Shown here in pieces: positions 1 through 11,200 of a DNA stretch of 64,000 nucleotides. The stretch covers positions 992,001-1,056,000 of the forward strand of contig JAYJMM010000039.1 in assembly GCA_037349105.1 (NCBI GenBank), in the 5' to 3' direction. The position numbers and the translations under genes are program-made. This DNA is from Limnomonas spitsbergensis. Its lineage: Eukaryota; Chlorophyta; Chlorophyceae; Chlamydomonadales. A model generated the notes under the pieces. It was not told the origin of the DNA and ran no database searches. It saw only the letters and a list, made by a program, of their open reading frames with translations. Each line of letters opens with the position of its first letter. Position 1 is the stretch's first letter.

Positions 1-2319
1 CCTGGCTTGCGCCCACTCTAGGCTGGAACCAGTTGCGGTTGGCGGCCGCAGACCTGTGTTCAGTGGCGGGATCTCTGGGGTCACCTCTGCCAGCTGCATC
101 CAGCTGCGCCCGCTCGTATGCTGCATCAACTAACGCTAGCACCTCTGTGACAGGTTGCAGCTGCAGTTCAATCGCTGTCTGACGCAGTTTGGGGACAGAT
201 TATCCCAGCTCCAGCTCCTCCAAGGCACCTAGCAATTCCCTGCACCAGTTGCGCCCTCTAGTGCCCTGCCTGACAGCGAGCTGCATGTCGGCCGCCATGG
301 CTGCCGCCATGAGTGGACTGTCTTGCTGTGCTGCTGGTGTTACCGCTGCGTTGTAGAAGCACAGTACATGCTGCCACCAACCTTGCTATAACGGCTGGAC
401 CTGCAGCTCCCTCATATGATCCCCCAACTGGCAGCGGAGGGAGGTAGCAATACAGCCTGGCGCAGATGCTGGAGGAATCTGGACTGCATCCTGCTGTTGA
501 GGCAATGCCACGGCCTGAGGTGATCGGTGGCCCACACCACATCACCATTGTTGGCCGCAAGCGCTGCATAGACAGACGCCAACCGGATGCGTGTAGGCAG
601 ATGATGCCTAAGGTGCACCTTGGCGGCCATGCGGCGGACACGGTGCAACGCCTGTACAAGTGGAAAAACATTTTCCTGTCAGGCTGTAGTTGACTCACGT
701 ATGTATTTCCTGATGACCTTTTTGTACGAGTCTACAGGATTCAGTTGTGAGGCACGTTGCTGCCAGCGGTGCTGGGCAAGGGGAGATGGCGAGCCTGTGG
801 AAAATGCGCTACATATTTGCTTGACATGATCTCTTCAGGGGCAGGGGATACGGTTTGCCTGACCTTCTTGTTCTTGTTCTTGTTGTTTAGTGGGTGAACT
901 TGCTATCTTTTCTTTCCTCTTGTGCCTCCTCTCCTCTAGTGACTTTCCTAGCTGACTTTTTCTTTTCCGACATGGCCAAGCTTCATTTCAGCATGGCCTA
1001 GAGGTATAACGTCATTAACATATGTGCCTCCCGTGCGTCAAGGACACGTGGGACAGGGGTGGGGTGAGTTCCACGTAAGGTCAATAACGCTACACCTCTG
1101 GGCACTGCTCAAATAAGGCTCGGCCGCATGGGCACCTACCTAAGAGTTGGGAGAAAAAATGGAAAGAAACACAGAAGGGGGCAGGACAAACAAAAGAAAG
1201 GGGGAAAAGTGGTGTTAAGGTGCCACGCATTCTCATCAGCTGTAACAGAGCAGGCATGAGTGACAGTTTCTGGATTGAGTGGATGATATGGTGGACATGG
1301 TTAAGGGCTAATAGGGAACTTGGTTTCCTCCTCTTTTCTTTAGGGGGGATATTTTCCTCTTTCTATCCTTCGCTTTCTCTCCTCTCTTCGATGTATCCTT
1401 GATCAGTTCTTGCCCACAACGTAGCGAGGAACTTCCGCCCGCCTTTCCTCTTCTTCAGGAGAGAAGGTTCTGCCCTCTCTTTTATATTCCTCTTTTTCTT
1501 CCTTTCCCACCTTAGATGTTGGGCACACTTGCGGCCCCACCTTTTCAGCAGGCTCAGAGGCGAATAACTTCACACTTCTTGAACCTGTTCTACAGACTCG
1601 TCCGCGTGGATGTCCAATTTTTTGGAGGGCCAGGGGTGTGCTGACGTAGGAAGGATTCAGCAAATTTGTATGGCCAAAAATCAGGTTGGGAACAAGGGGG
1701 CACACTGCTGTAACTTACCTACTTGCAAATAGTTTCGAGGCCCGGAGGCCTCGTGTCGTTGTCAAATATGACAGGGACTTTTCAGTGTAACCGAAGTGAC
1801 AGTGAAGTTGTATAATCAGAAGACTAAGGTGACACAGATCTGTCAGGTTTCAGATTTCTCTCTACTACATAGAAGTATAACTCGTTCACTCCATCAATAG
1901 ATAGTACCATGAACTTCACTTAAACCCTCTTACACACACTCATTTAGTAATCAAGAGGTTTGGTGTAAGTTCTGTCTCATGACCAGTTTCACAATTCTAT
2001 GAAACACATGGTACCTGCTAAACGATCTACGTAAACAGGCACAGGCGTTCAAACCTGTCTTGCATCATTAACTTACACATTGCGGCTTAATTATGTCTGC
2101 AACCATGGGCACTTTTCTTACTTCCACACATAAAATGATAAAATTACAGGTTCACGGCTAGCACTATTTGATCAGGCCGGTTAAGTATGTTTCTGTTCAT
2201 TATGCAATAAGTTAACCTCATCATGCATAGGAAAGACAGGCTAGATTGTCAGGCTCATTGATAAGGATCGTATCTCAAGATCTAGGCCAGTCTCTCCTTC
2301 ACTTTTGAGGAGAGCCTGT
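1..2319. other. No recognisable gene; dispersed repeats
   Basis: I see no convincing coding exon here; the open frames between 258 and 829 match nothing I recognise and overlap in several frames. Two dispersed repeats are visible. Positions 909-1019 are a diverged copy of the segment at 63266-63378, sharing the block 'catggccaagcttcat' and ending 'taacgtcattaac'. Positions 1083-1131 are a minus-strand copy of the 3' end of the retro-repeat at 5940-6237. The 2140s may hold the PDX1 polyadenylation signal. Confidence 0.5.
2144..2148 (-). promoter_or_regulatory. Candidate PDX1 polyadenylation signal (TGTAA)
   Basis: On the minus strand a TGTAA pentamer lies about 170 nt past the PDX1 stop codon. 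TGTAA is the usual polyadenylation signal of chlorophycean algae (established knowledge). A second one lies near 2073. A pentamer occurs often by chance, so this is weak evidence. Confidence 0.3.
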
Positions 2320-4476
2320 CTACTCAGACCGTGCCGCGTAGCTGGTGAAGTCCTTCTCCCGGATGTCAATGCCAACCATGGGCTCACCGAGGTTGCTAGA
2401 CACCTCAGCCAGGATGGTGGGGTTGTTGTAGTGCGTGACAGCCTGCGCACAATGGTACAGTCGGATCAGTTGTCAGCACAGGACATTTTGTTTTTTAACC
2501 ATGCAATTAACCTGGTTCTTGGGCAGCAAGGATGGCTCGGAGCTCTTGGTCAATGTTAGGCTTCAAGGCTTACACTTTAACATGCACAATGGTCCTTGCT
2601 CGACCAGCTAGTATGGCACTGTCTCTTCCTTGTCAGTCTTCTAGCTGCGTAGGCAACCTCTCTTACCTGAACAATGGCCCTTGCACGGCCAGCAGGGTCA
2701 CCACTCTTGAAGATTCCAGATCCCACAAACACTCCGTCCATGCCCAGCTGCATCATGAGCGCAGCATCAGCAGGCGTGGCCACACCACCCGCAGCAAAGT
2801 TAACCACTGGCAGGCGGCCTAGATGCTTTGTCTGTCGGACGAGCTCAATGGGTGCCCTGAAGGGGCAGGGAGTGGATGTAGACATTTTTTGAGTGTTGGC
2901 AGGCTTGCAGAGATTACCAGTGACAGGGAAGGTGCAGTACAGCTGGTTCAGTCTAACACCTGAAGCCAGTTAGATTGTCAGGTGTGATGTTCCAGTGATA
3001 GTGTCGTGGGCGAACCAATGTTCTGCGAGTGTGCCATTCTTAAAATTTCATGTGATTAAATTTGGTCTGAGTTGGGGTAACTGAATATGACTTGCATTTT
3101 GGTGCCTGGACACACATGCAGATCAGCTATCGTTGTGACCATTATCAGCAGAGCACTAAATAATCTACACATTCACTTAGTCTGGTTACTTATCTGCAAG
3201 CTCAAGTAATCTGCTAGCTGATCTGCTTGCTCACCTAATCTCCTTGGCATAAACATACAGCTCGTCGTCGTCCATCATCTGGAGAGCCCTGATAGCACCC
3301 ATGACAGCACGCGAGTGGCGCACAGCCTCAACTACATTGCCAGTGCCAGCCTCGCCCTTAGTGCGGATCATGGCAGCGCCCTCAGCCATACGGCGCAGGG
3401 CCTCGCCCAAGTCCCGGCATCCGCAGACAAAGGGGACCTTGAAGTTGTGCTTGTTGATGTGGTGGATCTCATCAGCAGGTGTCAGCACCTGCCAGGGCCG
3501 CACAGAGATAGGTAAAGATATATGTGAATCTAGATTCTGCCGTGTTCTGCCTTATGAATATTGACCATGTGAGCTTGTTGGCAGGGACATGTCAGCTGGT
3601 CCGTCTTGAATCAAACTGTTAAATGGGAAACGCTCATTCATTGGGACAACCACATCCTTGCTGTCTTAGGCTCCGCTTGTACTAGACACCAGCCATGCCT
3701 TTTCTGGGTATTGCATGGCCAGAATATCTGTATGCAGTCAAGCTCACCTCAGACTCATCAATGTAGTCAACTCCCAGGGCCTCAAGGATTTGTGCCTCAA
3801 CAAAGTGCCCAATGCGGGCCTTGGCCATGACAGGGATGGTTACTGCAGCCTGAGAGGGTGAAATGTGTTGTCAGGTGAGGCAAGTTCCTTATAATATGGA
3901 GCGGCAGGTGAGCGACTAGAGCATGTTATGTTTGTGGGAATGCCACACTGCTGAGGAAGGACTCGAGGAACATGCGCTCACCCTAATCGCCTTGATCATA
4001 GTTGGGTCGGACATGCGTGCAACACCACCATCTCTCCGGATATCGGCAGGGACGCGCTCCAGGGCCTGGAAAGTGGAGTTCGAAAGTTTAGAGTGTATTC
4101 AGGAAAACGAACCACAACCGATGAAGTATGAGGTTGAGCGCTGCTCTGTGGGCCAGGTGTGGGTCGGGTCAGGCCCCGTATCGAGCTTGGCGTCTAGTCA
4201 TAATCGAAGCTGCTTGGACAAAGGACTTGCCATGACAGCCACGGCTCCTGCCTCCTCGGCAATGCGTGCCTCCTCCACGTTGGTCACGTCCATGATCACG
4301 CCGCCCTTAAGCATCTGGGCGAGACCGACCTACAGGATGACATATCATGTACTTAGTATTGTGCGGGCACATCTCTTAGGCTGGTGACGGACGTAATTAG
4401 CAGCCAGCAGATCCGTGGATTTTAATGCCACACACACACCAACCTTGACAGCGAAAGTTCCTTGCTGGGCAGACAT
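2320..4476 (-). CDS. PDX1: Pyridoxal 5'-phosphate synthase lyase subunit PDX1 (PdxS/SNZ family), 7 exons
   Basis: Synthase subunit of the DXP-independent vitamin B6 pathway: makes PLP from ribose 5-phosphate, glyceraldehyde 3-phosphate and ammonia supplied by the PDX2 glutaminase. Exons (minus strand): 4444-4476, 4231-4329, 3982-4065, 3748-3849, 3235-3488, 2667-2856, 2320-2442. They splice in phase to 294 aa, the usual PdxS length. Visible family blocks are [80 protein letters not shown] and [11 protein letters not shown]. The expected active-site residues are present: Asp25, Lys82 and Lys150, matching D24, K81 and K149 of bacterial PdxS. The start is the Met just before the conserved TFAVKVG block; an in-frame Met further upstream (4842) would add an unrelated extension. 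Intron 2 has a GC donor (GCAAGT at 4230). No transit peptide, so probably cytosolic as in plants. Confidence 0.97.
2581..2613 (-). repeat. Degenerate copy of PDX1 exon 6 3' edge
   Basis: About 84 bp downstream of the true exon 6 donor (transcript sense), the intron holds a diverged copy of the exon's last ~30 nt: 'acaatggtccttgctcgacc' here against 'acaatggcccttgcacggcc' at 2671-2690. The donor GT is not preserved. Confidence 0.65.
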
Positions 4477-5150
4477 TTTGAGTTGGATTGATAATATGAA
4501 TTGTGAACGGGGTGAGACCGTGAGTGTGTTAAGATGTGCAGCATAACCAATCAGTGCGTTGTAGGATTGTGGGCCGGAAGTGTGGAGCACGCCTGGCCAG
4601 AAACGTCCACACCTCGCTCGACCTCGCAACTGCTTTTGTGGGAGGTTGGAAAGCCGAGACTGGAATTTCAGTGAAGGATCGGATCCCAGATTCCAGAAGA
4701 TCCAAATACCATTTTGGCACATTACTGCGTATCTCCTGTGGTCGGCATGACGTGGGCTGTTTCTAAAATGTGCTCCGTTCGTCGCATTCTTGTTGCATCT
4801 CGAATATGAAGCATGTGCTGCTGCTGGTTGCGCAGCCTTCAATTGTGCGTCCGTGAACGCCGCCGCAGATCGTTGATCCCTCCCTGACGCACATCCAAGG
4901 GTTCATGGCTGCACCTTCACCCGTGCACCTTCTTACCTTCTCCTGACCTGCCACAGCAATACCGCTGCACTGAAGCCCTTATATTGCTCTTGGATATCAT
5001 CAGAGGGATATCTCGTTTCGCCTCATCTGGCCTTGGCGGTGACAACTGATGACAGCTGTGGGGCGCCCGGAAATGCGCAGCGTTGAGTCATTTAACCTGC
5101 TAACCGGTGCTGCCAACCTTGTTTTGGCCATGGAGAGGCCTGGTCTCAAT
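4477..5150. other. PDX1 5' flank; no other gene seen
   Basis: Sequence upstream of PDX1 on the minus strand. It should contain the PDX1 5'UTR and promoter, but I see no TATA box or other motif I would defend. The minus-strand frame stays open from 4842 into exon 1, but its upstream part has no resemblance to the family. Confidence 0.4.
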
Positions 5151-5939
5151 TATTTAAGATGCTCCAGCCTCATCAGTGGTGGGGTTAGCATTTTGTGACT
5201 CAGCACCACGAGCCACGGACTCAGCACTGCGCCTTGGCAGCTTCGCGCAAGCACGTGATAGTGCAGACGTACATCGTGACAAGCACACTGCCTCCAGATG
5301 ACCTCCAGCTTCCAGCGCAGCCGTTCTTTTATCTGGGGCTTCCTGTTGAGGCAGATGGCTGCATTGGCTGTATCACCACGCCATGTCATCCCTGACATTC
5401 CACCAGTGGTGTACAGAGGGTGGATCCTCCAGGCCTCAAATATCTTATGCATCATCCCCGTCTCAGAGTGGCCTGTTCGGAGGGGAAATGGGCGCGCAAA
5501 CTTTGCTGGTACTGGTGCCGACCTGCAAAGCACCTCGATATAGTACCCATCATACTTGTTTACACAGTTGATCAGGGCCCAGTGAGTGGTATGCACTCTT
5601 GACAGCTGAAAATTTCCTCCTGAGCAATTTGTATGTCAGGAGTACAGAGGCACACTCCAGGCCTCTTTTCCTATTGAGGCATGCAGTAAATGCACTTCCT
5701 TTTCTGCATCTACTGCATGCACAAAGTGAAGCTGGTGGCTGCCGCAAGGTGCATGAGCCATGCATCCTTGTGGACTGCATCAAGGCCCATGACAGCATAC
5801 ATCAGGGACAGTTGCGGCGTCTTCTTTGCAAGCAACACATGACGTGGCTTTGTTGAGGATGAGTCTCCACGGATTCTGAGGCGCCGATGTCGTTTGCCTT
5901 TCTGGCCTTCCCTTTTGATCCTTTCTTTTTGTTGTTGTT

Positions 5940-6237
5940 TGCCCTTCTAGTTTCTTCTCTTCTCCCCTCTGATCAGTGGTGCGCCCTCGCGGCCAAGCAG
6001 GGGTGGGATACGCTTGCTTCTGTGGACTTTTCTTTTCTCAGAGGCTTTGTTGAGGGCTAGTCTCTAGTGGAACTCAGGTGCCGGACTTGGTCTTCTCTGC
6101 CTTCCCGGCCTCTCCTTTTGTTCCTTTCCCCCCCTCTTCCTTCCAGTGTCTTCTTTTCTCCCTTCTGAACAATTGGGCGCCCACGCGGCCGAGCTTTGAG
6201 CGGGCCCAGAGGTGTACCGTTATTGACATGACGTAGG
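5940..6237 (+). mobile_element. Dispersed ~290-bp retro-repeat, copy 1
   Basis: Near-identical blocks recur at 12862-13135 and 40521-40806 in the same order: 'cctcgcggccaagcaggggt' region, 'ttgagggctag', a pyrimidine-rich middle with 'cggcctctccttttgttcct', then 'cggccgagctttgagcgg' and 'aggtgtaacgttattgac'. Shorter 3' pieces occur at 6313-6368, 7222-7276 (minus), 1083-1131 (minus) and 32396-32452. The 3'-anchored truncations suggest spread by retrotransposition. Confidence 0.75.
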
Positions 6238-6297
6238 GTTACATGCAGTGCACGCGATCTATGATGGTGCAGTCTACTTGAGTACAGACAGCAACAC

Positions 6298-6383
6298 AAA
6301 GTGCTGGATTTGGGCGGGCGCCCACGCGGCCGAGCTTTGAGCGGGCCCAGCGGTGTAATGTTTTTGAAAAAGTGCTGGATTTG
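6298..6383 (+). mobile_element. 56-bp truncated retro-insertion with 15-bp target-site duplication
   Basis: The 15-mer 'aaagtgctggatttg' occurs at 6298-6312 and again at 6369-6383. Between the two copies lie 56 bp matching the 3' end of the dispersed ~290-bp repeat ('cacgcggccgagctttgagc') and ending in 'gtttttgaa'. This is the structure of a 5'-truncated LINE-mobilised insertion. It interrupts the reverse transcriptase remnant. Confidence 0.85.
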
Positions 6384-6749
6384 TGCCTTGCAGTAGAGGC
6401 ACCTGGTGGGGCTGTCCTCTGATCCCTCTTCTCTTCAATCTCCACATCAGCGACCTGCCAGGCATACATGCTCGCTGCCAAGTGCCCAGCACAAACTACC
6501 TAACCTGCTACAGCGGATAACCTATCCCTCCGTGCCTGCCCCCTGGTATGGTTGCCAGATGCACTTCAAGAGTATACAGCGTGCAAACATTGCAAGTGAA
6601 TATCAGCAAGACAGCCGCTTGGCTGCCCAGCGCAGACAGCTGGCACGTGTCAGCCTAGCATGGGCAGGCAGAAGTTGGAGGCCCTGGCTTCCCGGGCTTA
6701 TCATGTCATGCTGTGAAGAACGTATTCAAATTCTGCAGTGACAGGTTAG

Positions 6750-6842
6750 AACGGTGCACACCCGCTGAGCCCTGCCGAAACCATTGCCGCGTGGGGCTGA
6801 TAGGGAATGACCAGCCTAAATTCCAGCTACTATGCACATCAT
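6750..6842 (+). repeat. Short dispersed repeat (SINE-like family R3)
   Basis: The pattern 'cacccgctg..ccctgc..aacg..ggggctgatagggaatga..ttccagcta..atgcac' recurs at 12535-12608 (+) and, on the minus strand, at 31350-31412, 32272-32345 and 32780-32868. Five copies in both orientations mark it as an interspersed repeat. I see no coding capacity and no clear pol III boxes. Confidence 0.6.
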
Positions 6843-7811
6843 ACCGGTATGCCATATCATCCTCTTGTGTCATGGGGCAGGGGCACGGAACCCGCCTAAA
6901 TGCCGGGTAAGGGGGAGAGAGAAGATCGTGTGGCGGGTTGCTGTAGCATGGGCTGACACTTCACATATGTCCCCCTTGATTCCCCACCACCACCACCACC
7001 TTCACCAGCATTTAGGTAGATACCGGTGATTACGGCCCATTCAAACATTTCAGCGATCTTTTCAGTAGCGTACCGAGGTACTACGTTCATGACCAGACAC
7101 CGGTAAGGGCGAGAAAAGGCACATCAGATCTCTCGGTATCACCACAAACAAAATCTGCCATTGAATCCTCATTACAACATGCAGCGCCCAATGTAGGCAG
7201 ATCAATTCTGGTGGGATGGACACATACAAGTCAATGACGTTACACCTCTGGGCCCTGCTCAAAAAGGCTCAGCCGCATACACACACAAGTAATCTCGACT
7301 TGTCTCGTAGTCCTCACAGGGCCAGCCTCCCAAAAACCATCTTATGATGAGCACCATGCAGCCCATTTTCTATCACAAGCGCGTCAGATCGAAAACTTAC
7401 CTACAAACTGCACTCATCCAGTCATCCACCCCCCCTGAATCCAATATCCATAGCAAGGTCCATGCGATTGCAAACCCCACAAAACAAATGTGATCAAATA
7501 CAGGGCCAGCAAGGTCGGGTAAACTTCGCCCTCACTAAAAATGCTGCGCATACAATTACAATGTCAAGCCAAATGGCCGACTCGGTTCGACACGTTTGAG
7601 CCCCAAAGTTCATCCCGAGCTAATCATAGCTCCTAGTCGCTTCAAACTGCGTTGGCTGCATTCCTGAATACAACGATATATTAAAATGTATCCTGCACCG
7701 AGTATTTAAATTTTAAGTGACACGGGGGAAGACCGGACATCCGTGTGCCATGTCTGCCTGTTCCTCCGGATCCAGGCGTCCTCAACATCCATTTTGGATT
7801 TTGATGCATCA

Positions 7812-8217
7812 GATGCAGCCTACACAGATGCAGATAGGACTTACTTGCTGTGTATGCTGTTTATGCCGCTGCACCTACACAGAAGCCTTCACAGATGCAG
7901 ATAGGACTTGCGTGCTGTGTATGCTGTTTATGCCGCTGCACCTACACAGAAGCCTTCACAGATGCAGATAGGACTTGCGTGCTGTGTATGCTGTTTATGC
8001 CGCTGCACCTACACAGAAGCCTTCACAGATGCAGATAGGACTTGCGTGCTGTGTATGCTGTTTATGCCGCTGCACCAACACAGAAGCCGACACAGATGCA
8101 GATAGGACTTGCGTGCTGTGTATGCTGTTTATGCCGCTGCACCTACACAGAAGCCGACACAGATGTAGACAGGGCTTCTGTGTGCTGTGTATGCTGTTTA
8201 TGCCAATTCCTCTGCAC
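7812..8217. repeat. 67-bp tandem array overlapping the guanylate kinase stop codon
   Basis: Five to six copies of a 67-bp unit containing 'tgctgtgtatgctgtttatg' and 'ctacacagaagcc'. The last, most diverged unit (about 8151-8217) is the 3' coding end of guanylate kinase; the rest lies in its 3' flank. Since 67 is not a multiple of 3, different frames open across the array. The small plus-strand open frames here are artefacts. Confidence 0.9.
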
Positions 8218-11200
8218 CCGTGCCTTCTCCGCATCAATGATGGAGCCAATGGCATCAGCGCACTTGTCCAGGCCACCCTCGTGGTTGACCACAACTGCAA
8301 GGGCGGGCAGGGGAGGGGAGGAGGCGGCGTTTGATCCCAGCCCAGGCCTTGGAGCAGCAAGGATGTCCTGCCCCGCCCAATACCAGGTCCATGACTCAAG
8401 CTGGTTCACAAGATGCCCCCTAGGAATTGTGGACAACACCATGGAAGTTGGTAGACTTGATGCAGTGGTGCACTTGGTTAGTTTAGTGCGTGCACCAGAC
8501 CCCCTTCTGGGGTCGGCAAGGGGGTCACCACTAGCGATGGGGGAGAAAACATGACATCTTCCGTCGTTGGCCCAAGCAGCAGTGCGTGCCGCAGCAGTAC
8601 CCAAGGCTGTAGGACAAGGTGGCTGAGGTGCAGCTGAAATGTGCTACAGCCCCCTGGCTACGGCTACAACTAACGCCGGCCGTGATTCTGCTGTTCCCTA
8701 GACAAGACTTGGATACATGATCCTCCACACGCCTATTTGACCAATTCTGATCTAGGGGCAAAACCGGCATTGCACGCGGAATGGAACAAGCCCCAAAGAT
8801 GGACAAGCGAACCCTGCAGTGCGGGAGCACATCCAAGATGCTCCAGATGCTCTGGTGTATCAGGCTGGTTTGAGCCGCAGCTTACCGTAGTCGAACTTGG
8901 AAATCTCGTCCATTTCCTGCTGGGCAGTCTGCACACGGACCACGAGCTTGTCCTGCAACAGTTACGCAGTGGAGGACGGGGGACGGGATGCTAAGGGTAC
9001 TGGAGGAGGGGGACGGGCCGTTAGGGATGCAGGAGGAGGGGGAACGGGACGGGAGGGATGCTGGAGGCCAGCCATGAAACCAGGTACGAAAGCAGGTAGA
9101 CGCGCACCACATCAAATGCCTACTGGGCAGCAAGCGGGCGCATGGACGTCGTCTACTGTCTAGGCCTGAAGACAGACGGTGAGCATGAAACCCTCGGAGG
9201 CACATGCCAATGTTTACACAATTCATCTTATACAGGCTTGCTCATCGAAGCCATATTTCCCCCCTCAAAAGCGCATCAGTTCCTAGTAGCGCCTGCCTAC
9301 AACCTCCTGGAAAGGGAAGGCCAAAGAGGAAATCTATGTGGGCCTCCCTAACTGTCAAACACAGTCAGTCACACACTGGGCAATAGCATGTGCTGACACA
9401 AAAACGCCGTCTACCCTTTATCACACTTAAAATATGATTTGTGCAAACTGCAGTAATTTATTCCCGCCATGAAAATCGGTCGAAAGTAAATTCGGGAGTC
9501 AATACAAGCAAGGCCAATATTCATGAGAGGCAAGTTCTGGCCAAGTAAAGGAGTCGCAAATACGCAGAAAATAGATACCGGCATGCAAAGGATCTGATAT
9601 GCAGAGGATGAGACACGCAGATGACTATTGACTAGCGGTAGCGCCCCCTCGCTATGGCTGCATCCTCTCAGTGCTGAATGGCCTCCGCGAAGAGAAAGAT
9701 GGCCAAACTAAATGTGCCACACAGGAACAGCCGCAGTGCATCAGTCGAGTGAGGGCGATTCTGGACAGTGGAGTAGCCAAATCGCTCAACGGCGGGTGCA
9801 GAGCCGACTGCTGAGCCAAGCTGCAGCCGCTTCGCGCCAGCAAAACGCCCCTTAATGTTTTCAGTCAGGCATTCTTTCCCTTTCTGGCATTTATTATCAT
9901 GGCCATAATTATGGCCTCAGGCCCGCCCCAAATCACTGGACCGGCCTTTAGCCTCCTGCCTTAACCTCCCGCCCTCAGCCTCACCAAGGTCTCTGTCTTG
10001 CGTGCCGCTAGCCGCTCGACGAGCTTGGCCTGGCTCTCTGCTGCGATGAAGATGGAGATAACTTCCGGCATGAGCCGCTTCACCGTCGCGGCGCCCTGCA
10101 CATCGATGCGCAGCACCACATCGGTGCCTGCAGCCAGGGCCTGATCCACCTGGTAGATACAGGAGTAGGGAGCAGGAAGGGAGGTAGGATCGATCCACAT
10201 GGTAGATATAGAAGGAGCGGGGAGTAGGAAGGGAGGTCAGATTGATCCATATGGCAGCACCACAAGCTCGCAAGGGGTACAGGAAGCACGAGGGTGGGGC
10301 GAGGTGATCACTGGATGAGGGTGTGCACTAGAGGACCAGGGTCCTTGCTCCCATCGGCAAGGACACCTGCGCACCACCCTGCACAGCCTGGACCAGGGGC
10401 GGATGTCAGCAGCCTAGCACAACAGGAGGCACTGGCCCCCCAGCGAAAAGGCGGGGAGAGGGGAGATCACGAGGCTTTTGTTGCTGGTCACTGAAGTATC
10501 CTGATGCTAGAGCCAGAAAGAAAACCGCCGAGAGGGAGCTGCTGCTTTCTTATTGCCTCATGGTACCGGCGCGGATGTGGCTACAGCCCCAAGCTGCGCT
10601 GTTTCCCTAACCTCCACTACCTAACGAGGCGTAGCTTCCTTTCTTCCTTTCCTAATGCTTAAGCCAGCATCAATGAAGCTGCATGCAAACAAGAGTCCAC
10701 TGACTTCAACAAATATTCAAAACATAATTGCTTTTGCAACCAGATAAACTGCCTGGTGCCTGGCTGAGCTTCCCTATCGCTCTCTCAGCTACCGGAGGAG
10801 AGCAAGGAAAGCAAAAGACATGGCAAATAATTGTGCACAGCCAGCCAAGCAGTTTGGGCATACTTTTGAAGGTTGGTCAAGGATCCACACAAATCAGGCC
10901 TTCAGCAGCCTATGCTGAAGGTTTGCCCATGGCTGAAAAAAGGAAATTACCGGGAAATTACCAGGGGTTGTGCCGCACCTGCTGGCGTGGGATGCCCTTG
11001 TACTCTCCATACACTAGCGCATGCTCCAGCAGCTGATCCTCGGCCATCCATTGCTCAAACTTGCCCATGCTCACAAAGAAGTAGTCGCGGCCCTCAACCT
11101 CGAGAGGCCGCATCGCTCTATGATCAACAAGTGTGGCAAAGAGAGAGAGAGATGGGGGGGGGGGCGGCGGGCAGAGAGAGATGGGTTGCAAGAGCCACTG

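Larger units (their letters stand above)
5600..6480 (+). pseudogene. Decayed non-LTR retrotransposon reverse transcriptase
   Basis: Two reverse transcriptase signatures survive in different frames. Around 5755-5830 the frame reads ILVDCIKAHDSIHQGQL, recalling the RT motif containing FxDFxKAYDS. Around 6385-6455 it reads WWGCPLIPLLFNLHISDLPG, the classic GCPLSPLLFNLYISDLP block. Between them VHAIYDGAVYLSTDSN (about 6250-6297) fits the segment before that block. Stops and frameshifts interrupt the frame. A roughly 290-bp dispersed repeat (5940-6237) and a 56-bp fragment (6313-6368) are inserted between the signatures. A LINE is the best explanation; the exact clade cannot be decided by eye. Confidence 0.65.

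Noticed and set aside
412..648. Possible small gene on the minus strand
   Set aside because: Several overlapping frames of similar length, no recognisable domain or splice context.
4477..4842. N-terminal extension of PDX1 from an upstream in-frame Met
   Set aside because: PdxS proteins start close to the TFAVKVG block; the upstream residues have no family similarity.
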